DNA from: Phycisphaerales bacterium
Lineage (GTDB): Bacteria; Planctomycetota; Phycisphaerae; UBA1845; UTPLA1
Length of the DNA stretch: 64,000 bases
Assembly (NCBI GenBank): GCA_022360095.1
Contig: JAKSDK010001893.1
Span: forward strand, 62,001-126,000
Direction: 5' to 3'
The notes beneath the pieces are model-generated. The model was not told the origin of the DNA, did no database searches, and saw nothing but the letters and a program-made list of their open reading frames with translations. Below, piece by piece: positions 1 to 8,655 of this stretch. Within the stretch, counting starts at the first letter, position 1. Every line of letters starts with the position of its first letter. The translations under genes were made by a program, and so were the position numbers.

Positions 1-915
1 ATGTTGCCGGGGGCAACGATCGAACTGGCGCCGGCCATCGGCATGCTCGCCGTGATCGGCATCATCTACGGGGCCGTGGCGGCCTGGGTTCAGAGCGATG
101 TGAAGAAACTCGTCGCCTATTCGTCCGTGTCTCATCTGGGCTTTTGCCTTCTGGGCATGTTCTGTTTGAAGATGGCCGGTCTGACCGGTTCGCTACTCTA
201 CATGATTAACCATGGCTTAAGCACAGGGGCGCTGTTTCTCATCGTGGGGATGATTTACGAACGCTATCACACACGCGAGATGTCCGAGATCGGCGGGCTT
301 GCCCGAAAGATGCCGATCATGGCTTTCTTCCTGATCGTGTTCACGATGTCGAGCATCGGCCTGCCGGGGCTGAACGGGTTCGTGAGCGAGTTTCTGGTCT
401 TACTTGGCACCTTTATTTCGGCGACGGAGATAAACAGCAAACCCGGTCCGCTCGGTATCTGGTATGCCGTTCCCGCGGCCAGTGGCATTTTGTTAGGTGC
501 AATCTACATGCTGCACATGGTTCGCCGGGTGTTGTTCGGACCCGTCAAAGAGCCGGCCCATGGGTTTGATGGTTCGGCCGGACTGACGCAGGATTTGACA
601 AAGCGGGAGATTGGTATCCTCGCCCCGATCGCCCTGTGCTGTTTGTTTCTCGGCGTATATCCCAAGCCGGTGATGCAAGTGATGGAGCCGGACCTGGCTC
701 GTGGGCTGAATCATGTTGTCTGGGAAACCGTCGCCGAAGCTGATGATCCGGAAACGACGGGTGGCTTGGATAGCCGTCGCGCGGCCATCACCGACCGGCC
801 CGGGGAGCGTTTGAGTAGGCCGCCGGTTTATGATTTGAAGGAGCCGATTCGGCCGACCGGTCAACCGAGCCGCCTGCCCTCACATCTGGCGTCTGCCAAC
901 GGGGGAGATGAATGA
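1..915 (+). CDS. nuoM: NADH-quinone oxidoreductase subunit M, C-terminal part
   Basis: Membrane subunit of respiratory complex I, in the proton-pumping antiporter-like arm. The visible 304 residues are hydrophobic and carry the family signature around residues 35-80 (KKLVAYSSVSHLGF, then a helix with NHGLSTGALFLIVG). Full NuoM is about 500 residues and the reading frame is open at the window's left edge, so the true start lies upstream and the first ATG is only an internal methionine. The last 70 residues after the final membrane helix form a polar, Pro/Arg-rich tail longer than usual. The stop overlaps the nuoN start (ATGA), so the two genes are translationally coupled. Identification is by family resemblance and gene order. 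Confidence 0.93.
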   Translation: MLPGATIELAPAIGMLAVIGIIYGAVAAWVQSDVKKLVAYSSVSHLGFCLLGMFCLKMAGLTGSLLYMINHGLSTGALFLIVGMIYERYHTREMSEIGGLARKMPIMAFFLIVFTMSSIGLPGLNGFVSEFLVLLGTFISATEINSKPGPLGIWYAVPAASGILLGAIYMLHMVRRVLFGPVKEPAHGFDGSAGLTQDLTKREIGILAPIALCCLFLGVYPKPVMQVMEPDLARGLNHVVWETVAEADDPETTGGLDSRRAAITDRPGERLSRPPVYDLKEPIRPTGQPSRLPSHLASANGGDE

Positions 916-2519
916 TGTCGAACCCGAGTCTTATGCTGGAATTGCTGGCCCCGGAACTGATCCTGGTTGTCGGGGCTTCGATCATTCTTTTGTTGGGATT
1001 GTCTCGCACGCTGGGCCATGTTTCCATGTGGCTGGGCCTTGTGTATGTCGCGGGAGCGGCCTTTGCGGCTTATCGACTTGCGGAGCAGTATGCGGGTGCG
1101 AATCCGCTGATCGTCCCCGCTCTCAACCACAGCCCGTTGGTTTTTTATGTTCGTCTTGTGACGTTGGCCGTCGGTGCGTTGATTCTCCTGGTCAATCGGC
1201 ATGTTCCGGAGGATGAGGAGCGCGGCGAGTTCTTTGCGCTGATTCTGTTTTCGCTGAGCGGCATTTCGCTGGTCTCGATCGCCAATAACCTAATCCTGCT
1301 GTTCCTGGCATTGGAGTTGGTCAGCGTTCCGACGTACATCCTGATCGGGCTGTCTCGCCGGGACATTCGGGCCCAGGAGGCCACCGGGAAATACTTTTTC
1401 CTCGGCGCATTCGCCGCAGCGATGATGCTCTACGGTTTCAGCTTTCTCTATGGCGCGGCCGGCACGATGACGATGTATGCCGCGCCGTTGTCCGGCAAAG
1501 CCTCGATTTTGGAGGTTCTGTCAGCGGCCGATGCCCTGCGCGACCCGCTCGTGCTCATCGGCTTGCTGCTTACGCTGGGCGGCCTCGCGTTCAAGATCGC
1601 CGCCGTGCCGCTGCATTTCTATGTGGCGGACGTCTATCAAGGCGCCGCTTCTCCGGTGAGCGGCATGCTTGGTTTCGTTCCGAAATTTGCCGGTTTCGTG
1701 GCGTTGATTCAGATATTTGCACTGTGCAACTGGCAGTTTGGAAACGCCGTGTTTTGGCTCATGTGGACGCTGGCTGCCGTGACAATGACCGTCGGCAACA
1801 CGCTGGCGTTGATGCAACATAACGTGAAGCGGATGCTGGCGTATTCGAGCGTGGCCCACTCGGGCTACATGCTTGTGGCCTTGACGGCGGGTTCCGTCGG
1901 TTTGACGGCGATCTTGTTCTACATGACCGTTTACGGCGTGATGAACCTGGGTGCATTCGCCGCCCTTTCGTTTTTCCGCAAGCCGGGGCTGGACGATCAG
2001 GATGAATCGGCTGAAATGCTGGACGATCTGGCTGGTGCGGCCCGACGACATCCATGGGCCGGCCTTGCCTTGGCGATTTGCGTCCTCGGCCTAATGGGAT
2101 TTCCGTTGACCGGCGGGCTCTTTGGGAAGTTTTATATCTTCAGCGCCGCTCTGTCAGTCAGCGGCGGTGGCGGGAATCTGTCAGCGGCACATGGCACGGG
2201 CATGATCGTGCTTGTTGTGGTCGGGGTTTTGAATGCAGCCGTGGGAGCCGCGTACTACCTGCGAATTCTGGCCACCTGTTACCTCCGGAAGCCTGCCGCC
2301 GGAATGACTTCGTCGGAATGCCGCGCGTTAAGGTGGTCCCTGGGGCTCTGTGCAATGCTGGTGCTGGCTGCGTTCCTACAGCCCGGTTTCTTGTTCAACG
2401 TATCACAGAAGGCCGTTTCCGGTGTGACTCAAAGAACGGGACTACTGCTTGGCAAGAAAACACAGGCTCAAGAGGACGCGAACCAAGGGAAAATAAGTCT
2501 GCGGCCTTCTACGGATTAA
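912..2519 (+). CDS. nuoN: NADH-quinone oxidoreductase subunit N
   Basis: Antiporter-like membrane subunit of complex I, usually the last gene of the nuo operon, as here. It has 535 residues and about 14 hydrophobic segments. The core holds the family's conserved parts: LFLALELVSVPTYIL near residue 135, a helix with FKIAAVPLHFYVADVYQGA near 230 (lysine and histidine in the proton path), and KRMLAYSSVAHSGY near 310. Two ATG codons (912 and 915) are possible starts; both overlap the nuoM stop. The final 50 residues are hydrophilic (Lys, Gln, Ser) and probably cytoplasmic. No further nuo gene follows, so transcription of the complex I operon likely ends near 2520. Confidence 0.95.
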   Translation: MMSNPSLMLELLAPELILVVGASIILLLGLSRTLGHVSMWLGLVYVAGAAFAAYRLAEQYAGANPLIVPALNHSPLVFYVRLVTLAVGALILLVNRHVPEDEERGEFFALILFSLSGISLVSIANNLILLFLALELVSVPTYILIGLSRRDIRAQEATGKYFFLGAFAAAMMLYGFSFLYGAAGTMTMYAAPLSGKASILEVLSAADALRDPLVLIGLLLTLGGLAFKIAAVPLHFYVADVYQGAASPVSGMLGFVPKFAGFVALIQIFALCNWQFGNAVFWLMWTLAAVTMTVGNTLALMQHNVKRMLAYSSVAHSGYMLVALTAGSVGLTAILFYMTVYGVMNLGAFAALSFFRKPGLDDQDESAEMLDDLAGAARRHPWAGLALAICVLGLMGFPLTGGLFGKFYIFSAALSVSGGGGNLSAAHGTGMIVLVVVGVLNAAVGAAYYLRILATCYLRKPAAGMTSSECRALRWSLGLCAMLVLAAFLQPGFLFNVSQKAVSGVTQRTGLLLGKKTQAQEDANQGKISLRPSTD

Positions 2520-2549
2520 GCTTTTGGCACATTCTTGTGTGGTCATGAC

Positions 2550-2578
2550 TTGACACCATCGTGCGTGTTCACACAATT
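2550..2578 (+). promoter_or_regulatory. possible sigma-70-type promoter
   Basis: A perfect TTGACA hexamer sits at 2550-2555 in the gap after nuoN, but the matching -10 position (acaatt, 2573-2578, 17-nt spacer) is poor. It would give a leader of about 57 nt for the lipoprotein at 2642. Weak call based on one good hexamer. Confidence 0.25.
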
Positions 2579-2641
2579 CGCTCTTGTCGGCACCGTTTGT
2601 CGGCTGTGTTTTTCTGTTTCGTTCACGTGGAGGCCTTTTTC

Positions 2642-2983
2642 ATGCGTACTTTGAAGTTTTTGCCGTACATTGCATTCCTGGCGATGGCGAGCGGTTGCCA
2701 TTCTCCCGTCACTGGCACATGGCGAGCGGACCATACCGGGGGCGTCGATGACAATCCGATCGCGAATGCGACGTTCTGTCACGACGGCACTTTCCTGGCG
2801 ACGGCTCAATACGGCGACAAATCGCGGGCAACGCCGGGGCATTACGAGGTCGACGACGGAATGCTCGAACTGGACATTGAGGGTCACACTCGGGCATACA
2901 TCGTTAATGTCGATGGTGATGAGATGACTCTGACCCATTCCGGCAAGACCTACAAGATGCTTCGAATGAAACCCCGAGACTAA
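2642..2983 (+). CDS. small lipoprotein of unknown function, lipocalin-like size
   Basis: Predicted 113-residue lipoprotein. The N-terminus MRTLKFLPYIAFLAMASGC is a short basic start, a hydrophobic stretch and a lipobox ending at Cys19. ATG 2642 is chosen because GTGGAGG at 2628-2634 sits 7 nt upstream and the signal sequence begins exactly there; a GTG at 2561 in the same frame would bury the signal. The mature part starts SPVTGTWRADH and alternates short beta-like stretches (ATFCHDGTFLATAQYG, MLELDIEGHTRAYIV, MTLTHSGKTYKM), the pattern of small envelope beta-barrel proteins with a GTW start. I recognise no named family. It stands alone between nuoN and groES. Confidence 0.75.
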   Translation: MRTLKFLPYIAFLAMASGCHSPVTGTWRADHTGGVDDNPIANATFCHDGTFLATAQYGDKSRATPGHYEVDDGMLELDIEGHTRAYIVNVDGDEMTLTHSGKTYKMLRMKPRD

Positions 2984-3185
2984 GTCCGAGACTTCCGATC
3001 AACTGCCATGATGAATCTGAATGCCACGGGCGGTTCGTCCGACTCGTGGTGCTCGACAGCGGTGGTCCGGCATGCATTTCATTCGAAAACGCGCCGTATG
3101 GCCTATGTTGCCAGCGTTAGCCCGGAGTCACTACAATGTAGGTGGCGCTACGATGTAGAACCGGAGAGATATGCAGGATTTTCTG

Positions 3186-3515
3186 ATGGCGGACAGCAAC
3201 CCGAAAACGCGTCGTATGAAGCTGGAAGTTGTTGAGCCTTTGGGCAAGCGTGTTCTTATCCGCAAAGATGCGGATAAGAAGCAGACACGCGGCGGCATCC
3301 AGTTGCCGGACAACATCGAAATTCCGACCATCACGGGGCGAATCGTTGCGGTGTCGGCACTCGTGGAGAATGACGACGATTTCCCCTTGAAGCAATACGA
3401 CAAGGTTCTGTTCAACCCCAAACGCGCCATTCCGGTTGATTTCGAGGGTGACAACCAATTGTTCGTCGTGCCTGTCGAAGACGTCGTTGCGGTCTTCCGC
3501 AAGGCCGATGACTAG
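3186..3515 (+). CDS. groS: GroES-type co-chaperonin (Cpn10), stand-alone
   Basis: Cpn10 caps the GroEL folding chamber and controls client release in the cytoplasm. The 109-residue product matches the family: PLGKRVLIRKDADKKQTRGGIQLPD contains the first strand and the mobile loop that binds GroEL, followed by GRIVAVSALVEN and the closing strand VVPVEDVVAVF. The acidic insert ENDDDFPLKQYDKVLF is not the usual GroES sequence, so this may be a divergent paralogue. ATG 3186 is preferred over ATG 3171: AGGA at 3175-3178 lies 7 nt before it, whereas GGAGAG at 3163-3168 is only 2 nt from 3171. No groEL is adjacent, so it must work with a chaperonin encoded elsewhere. Confidence 0.85.
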   Translation: MADSNPKTRRMKLEVVEPLGKRVLIRKDADKKQTRGGIQLPDNIEIPTITGRIVAVSALVENDDDFPLKQYDKVLFNPKRAIPVDFEGDNQLFVVPVEDVVAVFRKADD

Positions 3516-3663
3516 TCTGCGAATCGGGTCTGTGCAGTCCGAAGCGGCTCCGAGGATGTCCGTTTAAGGCGGCGGTCGACAAGCAGGCCGATTTGCTTGA
3601 GAATAGGGCCACGTCTAAATAAAAAGCAAGCAAACGATCATCAGGGCACCGAAGGAGGACGTC

Positions 3664-4569
3664 ATGAAACCTCTCTCCGGGTTGATTCGGGTATTGCTGC
3701 TGCTGCCACTTCTCGTCACCTGCGCAGCATTCACCGTGCAGGGTGAGGAAGTCATCGGCGCAAAGCGAAGCAAGGTCTATCACACGCATTCGAGGCAATG
3801 CAGTGCCGCCAAGAGAATCGGAGCCGGAAACAGGATCAGCTTCACTTCAGCGGAGGAAGCTGAACGATCTGGCCGCCGTTTGTGCAGACGCTGCGCGAAA
3901 CTCGAGGAAAAAGCCCAGGAAGCGGGGGAATCCGAAGACGAGAAGCCGACGCGCAAGGGCAAGCTTCGGCCTCAGCCGAAAAGGCCTCTCGAAGACGAAG
4001 GGCGGCGGACGGTGTTTCCCGAATTTGCTCGAGTGACTGACGTGTTGATCGGCGGCACCCTTGTTCTCGACAACGGCGAGAAGGCTGTGTTGTTGGGTGT
4101 AAGCTGTCCGGGTCGAAGGCAGCCAAATGCCAAGGACCTCGTTCGTTTCATCACGGAGCAGACTCGTGGGCGGACCGTGCGGGTTTCCCACGATACCTCG
4201 CCCTGCCAAACGTTGCTTCACGACGATTTGGGTCGTTTGCAGGTTTATGTGACTCCGGAGCCGAACGGCAGGGATCTTGGGAGTGAGTTGATTTTTCAAG
4301 GGTATGCCTGGCTGGATCGTCGCGTGAACTTTGATCGACGAGCCGACTATGGTCGACGCGAAGAGGAAGCCTGGCGGGCAGGGCGTGGAATCTGGGAAAA
4401 AAAAGAAGGAGCATCAGATAACGAAGAGGTCGTCACGGGGAGACATGCCCGCCATTACCATGGGCCGAAGTGTTCACACGTCGCACATTTATCCGGTATC
4501 GTGAAAACCACCCTTCGCGAAGCGAAAGAACGGCGTCTGACGCCCTGTTCGGACTACCGCGTCAAGTGA
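3664..4569 (+). CDS. secreted SNase-like protein, probably catalytically inactive, with two Cys/His modules
   Basis: 301 residues with a strong AAGGAGG (3652-3658) and a cleavable signal peptide (MKPLSGLIRVLLLLPLLVTCAAF). Two similar modules flank the centre: VYHTHSRQCSAAKRI...LCRRC near residues 39-81 and HYHGPKCSHVAHL...LTPCSDYR at 260-300. They resemble the zinc-binding Ada/SNase-associated module (C and H residues, then TSAEEAxxxGxxxCxxC). Between them, residues about 118-250, lies an SNase-like fold ending in LGRLQVYV, ELIFQGYAWLD and the RREEEAWRAGRGIW helix typical of thermonucleases. The acidic and arginine catalytic positions are lost: the DGDT-like motif reads IGGT and RLxxVDTPE reads VLLGVSCPG; only the later arginine (DDLGR) remains. 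A binding rather than cutting role is my inference. Confidence 0.72.
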   Translation: MKPLSGLIRVLLLLPLLVTCAAFTVQGEEVIGAKRSKVYHTHSRQCSAAKRIGAGNRISFTSAEEAERSGRRLCRRCAKLEEKAQEAGESEDEKPTRKGKLRPQPKRPLEDEGRRTVFPEFARVTDVLIGGTLVLDNGEKAVLLGVSCPGRRQPNAKDLVRFITEQTRGRTVRVSHDTSPCQTLLHDDLGRLQVYVTPEPNGRDLGSELIFQGYAWLDRRVNFDRRADYGRREEEAWRAGRGIWEKKEGASDNEEVVTGRHARHYHGPKCSHVAHLSGIVKTTLREAKERRLTPCSDYRVK

Positions 4570-4588
4570 AATGTCCGCTGATCTGTCC

Positions 4589-6994
4589 TCAATCTCGCGT
4601 CGGCGCGAGGGCCTGTTGAGGCAACCCGATCGTGTGATATCGATCGACGGCTGGGTTCAGAATGCGCGTCACTTTGCCGTTCGGCCATCGCAGTTCGATT
4701 TTCTCAACGCGGTCGCTTTTTCCCAGGCCGAATAGTTTGACGTTCGGATGTTGCGTACGATACGAGTCCCCGGTCATCAGATGCTCCGTCATGGTGTGTG
4801 ATGCCGTGCGAACTGTGACCGTTGCGCCAACAGGATTGTAATCAGGTGCCGACTGGTCCACACGGACTCCGATCCAATGGTTGGATGACGACCACTGATT
4901 GCGATAGACGTGAAGTGTGTCCCGCTGTTTCGGCCGGACGGAACGCTCGACGGTCACCAGGTCCGTGCTTCCGTCGTTGTCGAGGTCGACACCGACCACG
5001 GCGCGCGAGTCATACTCAAACGAAACACCGGCGAGAAAACCCACATTGATGAAATCTTGTCCCTTCTCGTTCATGAACAGTGCGTTATGTTCATAGCCGT
5101 TCCACGACTCCCGCCCGCTGTTGACGGGCAGCAGAGAGTTTTTGAACAGAATCGCACGCGCGCTATCGGTTTTCGAGTTTTCAGTATAAATATCGTGCGT
5201 CCAGAAGCGTGTGCAATAGTCCTTGCAGGATTCACCGCTGCTGTGGCCGTTCCCGATGTAGATGTCAACGTCTCCGTCGTTGTCAAAATCCGAAGAGGTG
5301 CATCCCCAGGACCAGCCCGTTCGGGCCAGGCTGTCGTTGAAGCTTGCCAACGTGTACTGCTCGCGATTTCCAAGGTACAGGCGATTGCCGTAGCCCATCA
5401 CTTGTCGCATCGATTTGATCTTCTGGAATTCCGCCCGGCCCAGGTTCATTTGATCGAGCCGACGGGCCGTGGTCGAACTCATTCCCACGACCAGGAAGTC
5501 CATAAGACCGTCCCGGTTGAAATCGGAAAACGTATGCGACATTCCAAAGTTGTTCTGACCCGTGCCGACAACGAGTTCGGTCCGATCCGTGAATCGTCCT
5601 CGTCCGTCGTTGTAGTGAAGATCGAAACCCGCGAAATCGCTCACGACGATCAGATCGAGATCGCCGTCGTCGTCGAGATCGACAAATGAGCTGCTGTAGG
5701 TGCGGCGCCGGCGCTTTTTGTCCAGGCCGGCCGCGACCGTGCCGTCGGTGAAGTTCCCGTGCCCGTCATTAATCAGAAGGTAGGACGGGAAGCCGTCGTT
5801 TGCATCGTAATATGGCGTGGGCATCTGCCCGCCGACATACGGCACTTTGTATTGTGCCACCCAGGCATCGAGATCGCCGTCGCCGTCGATGTCGCCGGCG
5901 GTGATGGCAATGGGCGAAACCAACCGGGACGTCACCGCGCCGACCACCTGCGGAGACGAGAACCGTCCTTCACGATCGCCCTGGTACATGTGAAGAAAAG
6001 ATTTGCCGCCGGCGATGAGTAAATCGGGAATCGCGTCTCCCGTGAAGTCCGCAATCACGGCGGCGTCAACACGAGAAACCACCTCACGGCACAAAGGCTC
6101 CGTGATGAAGCGCCCACGGCCTTGATTGCGTTGAACGAGATTGGCACCGGCGAGGATGATGTCGCAACGGCCGTCTCGGTCCAGGTCATACACCAGAATG
6201 GGTTCAACTTCGTTTGGTTTCGGGCTTCTGGGATTGGGGCCGAGCGCCATCACCTCCTGGAACGCGGGCGGCCCTTCCCTGCGATAAACGAGGAGATCCG
6301 TTAATTCCAATGTGCTCGGCCTTAGTTCGTCAGTCGCGTTGCTGCGGGCTTTCCACCGAACCTGAAGTTTGCCCTTCAAGACGATTCGCTGCGACGTCGC
6401 AGCGTGAGTCGCATGGACCAGAAACGAAACCGTCGAGTTCGCCGTGCCCTCCTCGTCGAGGTCGAAGGCCGCGTGATGCCATTCCGTTTCGACGATCTCG
6501 TAACCTTGTTTTCGATATTCCTCCAATCGACTGAGGGCCGTGCCGTGTTGAAGTGTGTCAGCGGCTCCGGCATAGCGCGTGACTTGAATTCCCCAATCGT
6601 GGCTGGTCGTGGCCGTTGCTTTGTGAACGATGAGTTCTTCAAAGGGGAATTTCGCGATGACGGCATATTTGTCCCGTGCTTCGCGCAGATCATCCCAAAG
6701 CTTGATGAACGGAGCTTCGTATTCCTGGGCCAGGACTTCCTCTTTCCAGACCGTCGCGTCCAATTCCCGGCGGGCCTGTTGGAGAGCCTGGGCTACTTCT
6801 CTCGCATCCTCTGGTTTGGCTGACGTTTTTGAAGCATCATCATCCTTGCAACCGCACAGACTCCACGGCACGATCGTCAATAATATCATGCATATCAGCC
6901 AGGACGCACCGATCTTCCGCAGTCGGCAGATCGGACCGACGGAGAAACGCATAGGGCAAGCATTGTCGCTACGAGTGAGCATAGGGCTGACCAT
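4589..6994 (-). CDS. CRTAC1-type FG-GAP/VCBS repeat lipoprotein with ASPIC/UnbV domain
   Basis: An 801-residue cell-surface protein. After a basic stretch and a hydrophobic segment it has a lipobox-like SLCGC near residue 48, so it is probably lipid-anchored. Residues about 70-255 are a helical and beta N-terminal region of unknown role. From about 265 to 700 come FG-GAP/VCBS repeats with calcium-type loops (DLDRDGRCDIILAG, DIDGDGDLDAWVA, DLDDDGDLDLIVV, DFDNDGDVDIYIG, DLDNDGSTDLVTV), a beta-propeller. The end is an ASPIC/UnbV domain (GATVTVRTASHTMTEHL, KIELRWPNGKVT). Three ATGs are possible (6994, 6982, 6952). A TATAAT at 7003-7008 would place the transcript start almost on the first, which favours one of the later two. 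Molecular function of this abundant planctomycete family is not settled. Confidence 0.85.
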   Translation of the reverse strand: MVSPMLTRSDNACPMRFSVGPICRLRKIGASWLICMILLTIVPWSLCGCKDDDASKTSAKPEDAREVAQALQQARRELDATVWKEEVLAQEYEAPFIKLWDDLREARDKYAVIAKFPFEELIVHKATATTSHDWGIQVTRYAGAADTLQHGTALSRLEEYRKQGYEIVETEWHHAAFDLDEEGTANSTVSFLVHATHAATSQRIVLKGKLQVRWKARSNATDELRPSTLELTDLLVYRREGPPAFQEVMALGPNPRSPKPNEVEPILVYDLDRDGRCDIILAGANLVQRNQGRGRFITEPLCREVVSRVDAAVIADFTGDAIPDLLIAGGKSFLHMYQGDREGRFSSPQVVGAVTSRLVSPIAITAGDIDGDGDLDAWVAQYKVPYVGGQMPTPYYDANDGFPSYLLINDGHGNFTDGTVAAGLDKKRRRRTYSSSFVDLDDDGDLDLIVVSDFAGFDLHYNDGRGRFTDRTELVVGTGQNNFGMSHTFSDFNRDGLMDFLVVGMSSTTARRLDQMNLGRAEFQKIKSMRQVMGYGNRLYLGNREQYTLASFNDSLARTGWSWGCTSSDFDNDGDVDIYIGNGHSSGESCKDYCTRFWTHDIYTENSKTDSARAILFKNSLLPVNSGRESWNGYEHNALFMNEKGQDFINVGFLAGVSFEYDSRAVVGVDLDNDGSTDLVTVERSVRPKQRDTLHVYRNQWSSSNHWIGVRVDQSAPDYNPVGATVTVRTASHTMTEHLMTGDSYRTQHPNVKLFGLGKSDRVEKIELRWPNGKVTRILNPAVDRYHTIGLPQQALAPTRD

Positions 6995-7002
6995 CTTCGC
7001 GC

Positions 7003-7008
7003 ATTATA
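7003..7008 (-). promoter_or_regulatory. possible -10 element of the CRTAC1 gene
   Basis: On the minus strand the sequence reads TATAAT just 8 nt before the first ATG of the downstream gene. No good -35 hexamer is seen 16-18 nt upstream, so the call is weak. If real, the RNA would start at or just before that ATG. Confidence 0.28.
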
Positions 7009-7158
7009 CGGCCCGGTATTCTGCTATCTTACTTCGACGACGCCGATTCTTCCAGATCAGGCGATCTTATTCAACCGTGCGTCATTTGCATCCGAGAAGA
7101 TAAAAGGTGTCGGCTTTGAACACCCGTGTTAATCCGATAATCGACTGACGAGTCAGCA

Positions 7159-8412
7159 ATGACGCCTACCTCGCTAATTGATAACCCCCGGAGTGGGACA
7201 CCCCAAGCGGCTGACCCAATATCCACCCCAGCGGCACTGTGTGTGGGCGTACTGGGAGGAAGGAAAAGTCGGAGCGAATTCCTCGACGCGTTGTTTACAT
7301 CGATGGAATGGTGCCTTTGCGAGCATATTGACCTGAAGGCCGACGGCGACTTGGAGTTCCTGAAGGATTTGGACGCGCTCGTATTGATCGACAACAGCAC
7401 GGCGGCACCGGACCTATGGCGCCGGCAGTTGTACCGGCTGCAAAAATGCAGAATCGGCGTTCTTATTATGACGCGTCGTCCCTGGGTTTTCTCAGACTTC
7501 AAAATGGGCGTGGTTTGTCTGTCCCCGGACTCGTCCGTGGAAATGGCACAAGGTGCGCTAACGGCCTTGTCTCACATGCGATCGCTGATTCGTCGAGTCG
7601 ATCGACAGTTTTCAGCCATGCAGCGACTCAGCAAGACGCTGCAACGGCAGTATGAGGCGACTGACCGTGAACTCCAGCTGGCCTCTCGTCTTCAGCGTGA
7701 TTTTCTGCCCAAGTCCTTGCCGCATCGGGGGCCTTTTCGATTCGAGACGATGTTTCGTCCCTGCTCATGGGTCAGTGGCGACATCTTTGACATCTTCCGC
7801 CTCGATGAAAAGCACTGGGGCTTCTATCTGGCGGACGCCGTGGGACACGGTGTTGCGGCGGGCCTGCTGACGATGTACATCAAATACGCGATCCGTCCCA
7901 AGCGGATCTTGCGAAACGGCTACGAACTCGTCCCTCCTTCCGAGGTCCTGCGACACTTGAACGATCTGTTGATCGCTCAGGGGTTGCCCGACTCGCAGTT
8001 CATTTCCGGCTGGTACGGCATGATCAATGCGGAAACGCTTGAATTGAAATATGCCGTCGCGGGGCATCCACCGGCGCTCTTCATCGATGGCGAAGGAGAC
8101 ATCCGTGAATTGCATGGTGATGGGTGCCTTTTGGGAATCAACGCCGGCGAGACGTTCAGTGATGAAACGATTTCACTTGACCCGGGGCATCGCGTCCTTG
8201 TTTACAGCGATGGTCTTGAACCCACCTTGATTTCGCATCGTCCGCTGATACCGCAGCAACCCATATTTGAAGACGGCATTGTGGAACTCTTACGTCGACC
8301 TGCGAACGATCTGATCAGCCAGCTAAGGGAGCGGCTGGACAACACGCCCGGCAGTCTGGCCCAAGAGGACGACGTGAGCGTGGTGATTATGGACGTCGAG
8401 AAGAAACCTTAA
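7159..8412 (+). CDS. RsbU/SpoIIE-type PP2C serine phosphatase with N-terminal receiver-like region
   Basis: 417 residues. The C-terminal half (about 185-415) is a SpoIIE/RsbU phosphatase domain, which removes phosphate from STAS-type anti-anti-sigma factors. The metal-binding motifs are present: VSGDIFDIF, ADAVGHGVAAGLLT, AGHPPALF, YSDGLEP and QEDDVSVVIM. A helical linker, about residues 150-185 (QRLSKTLQRQYEATDRELQL), looks like a coiled coil. The first 140 residues (CVGVLGG..., LDALVLIDNS, IGVLIMTRRP) have the alternating strand/helix feel of a response-regulator receiver, but the phospho-acceptor strand reads DALVLIDN and the acidic cluster is not convincing, so it may be degenerate. A STAS protein that could be its substrate lies at 18205. 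No kinase of the RsbW type is adjacent. Confidence 0.88.
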   Translation: MTPTSLIDNPRSGTPQAADPISTPAALCVGVLGGRKSRSEFLDALFTSMEWCLCEHIDLKADGDLEFLKDLDALVLIDNSTAAPDLWRRQLYRLQKCRIGVLIMTRRPWVFSDFKMGVVCLSPDSSVEMAQGALTALSHMRSLIRRVDRQFSAMQRLSKTLQRQYEATDRELQLASRLQRDFLPKSLPHRGPFRFETMFRPCSWVSGDIFDIFRLDEKHWGFYLADAVGHGVAAGLLTMYIKYAIRPKRILRNGYELVPPSEVLRHLNDLLIAQGLPDSQFISGWYGMINAETLELKYAVAGHPPALFIDGEGDIRELHGDGCLLGINAGETFSDETISLDPGHRVLVYSDGLEPTLISHRPLIPQQPIFEDGIVELLRRPANDLISQLRERLDNTPGSLAQEDDVSVVIMDVEKKP

Positions 8413-8592
8413 AAACGTCAAAACGTCAAAAAGTCAAAACATAAGAACGTCAAGAAGCCCAAAAAGGGGTGCTTATGTTTTGACGACGGGCGGCCATGCC
8501 GCCCACCGAAGAGAAACGTGAAACGTCAGTCCTCGTCTTTTTTGACGTTTTGACTTTTTTGACGTTTTGACTTTTTGACGTTTTGACGTTTC
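8413..8592. repeat. direct and inverted repeats in the phosphatase-ClC gap
   Basis: The left side has tandem AAAACGTC-type octamers; the right side has tandem TTTTGACG-type octamers. Positions 8413-8440 and 8564-8591 are a perfect 28-nt inverted repeat. Within it, 8433-8445 also pairs perfectly with 8472-8484 (13 nt), so two mutually exclusive foldings are possible. A third hairpin, GGGCGG-ccatg-CCGCCC at about 8488-8504, lies between, and 8521-8528 pairs with 8543-8550. It could end transcription in both directions or be a protein-binding or mobile palindromic repeat. Confidence 0.9.
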
Positions 8593-8655
8593 TCTTTCGT
8601 TCTCTCGTGTTTTCAGTGATCCTTGCTATGATGGCCGATTCGCGAGACCACGAAA

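Noticed and set aside
3084..3218. 17-nt near-repeat (3084-3100 and 3202-3218, one mismatch) around the groES start
   Set aside because: Too short and only two copies; likely coincidence or an old local duplication.
8413..8592. CRISPR or integron-like array in the octamer repeats
   Set aside because: Units are 8-10 nt and inverted between halves, with no spacers; no cas gene or integrase lies nearby.
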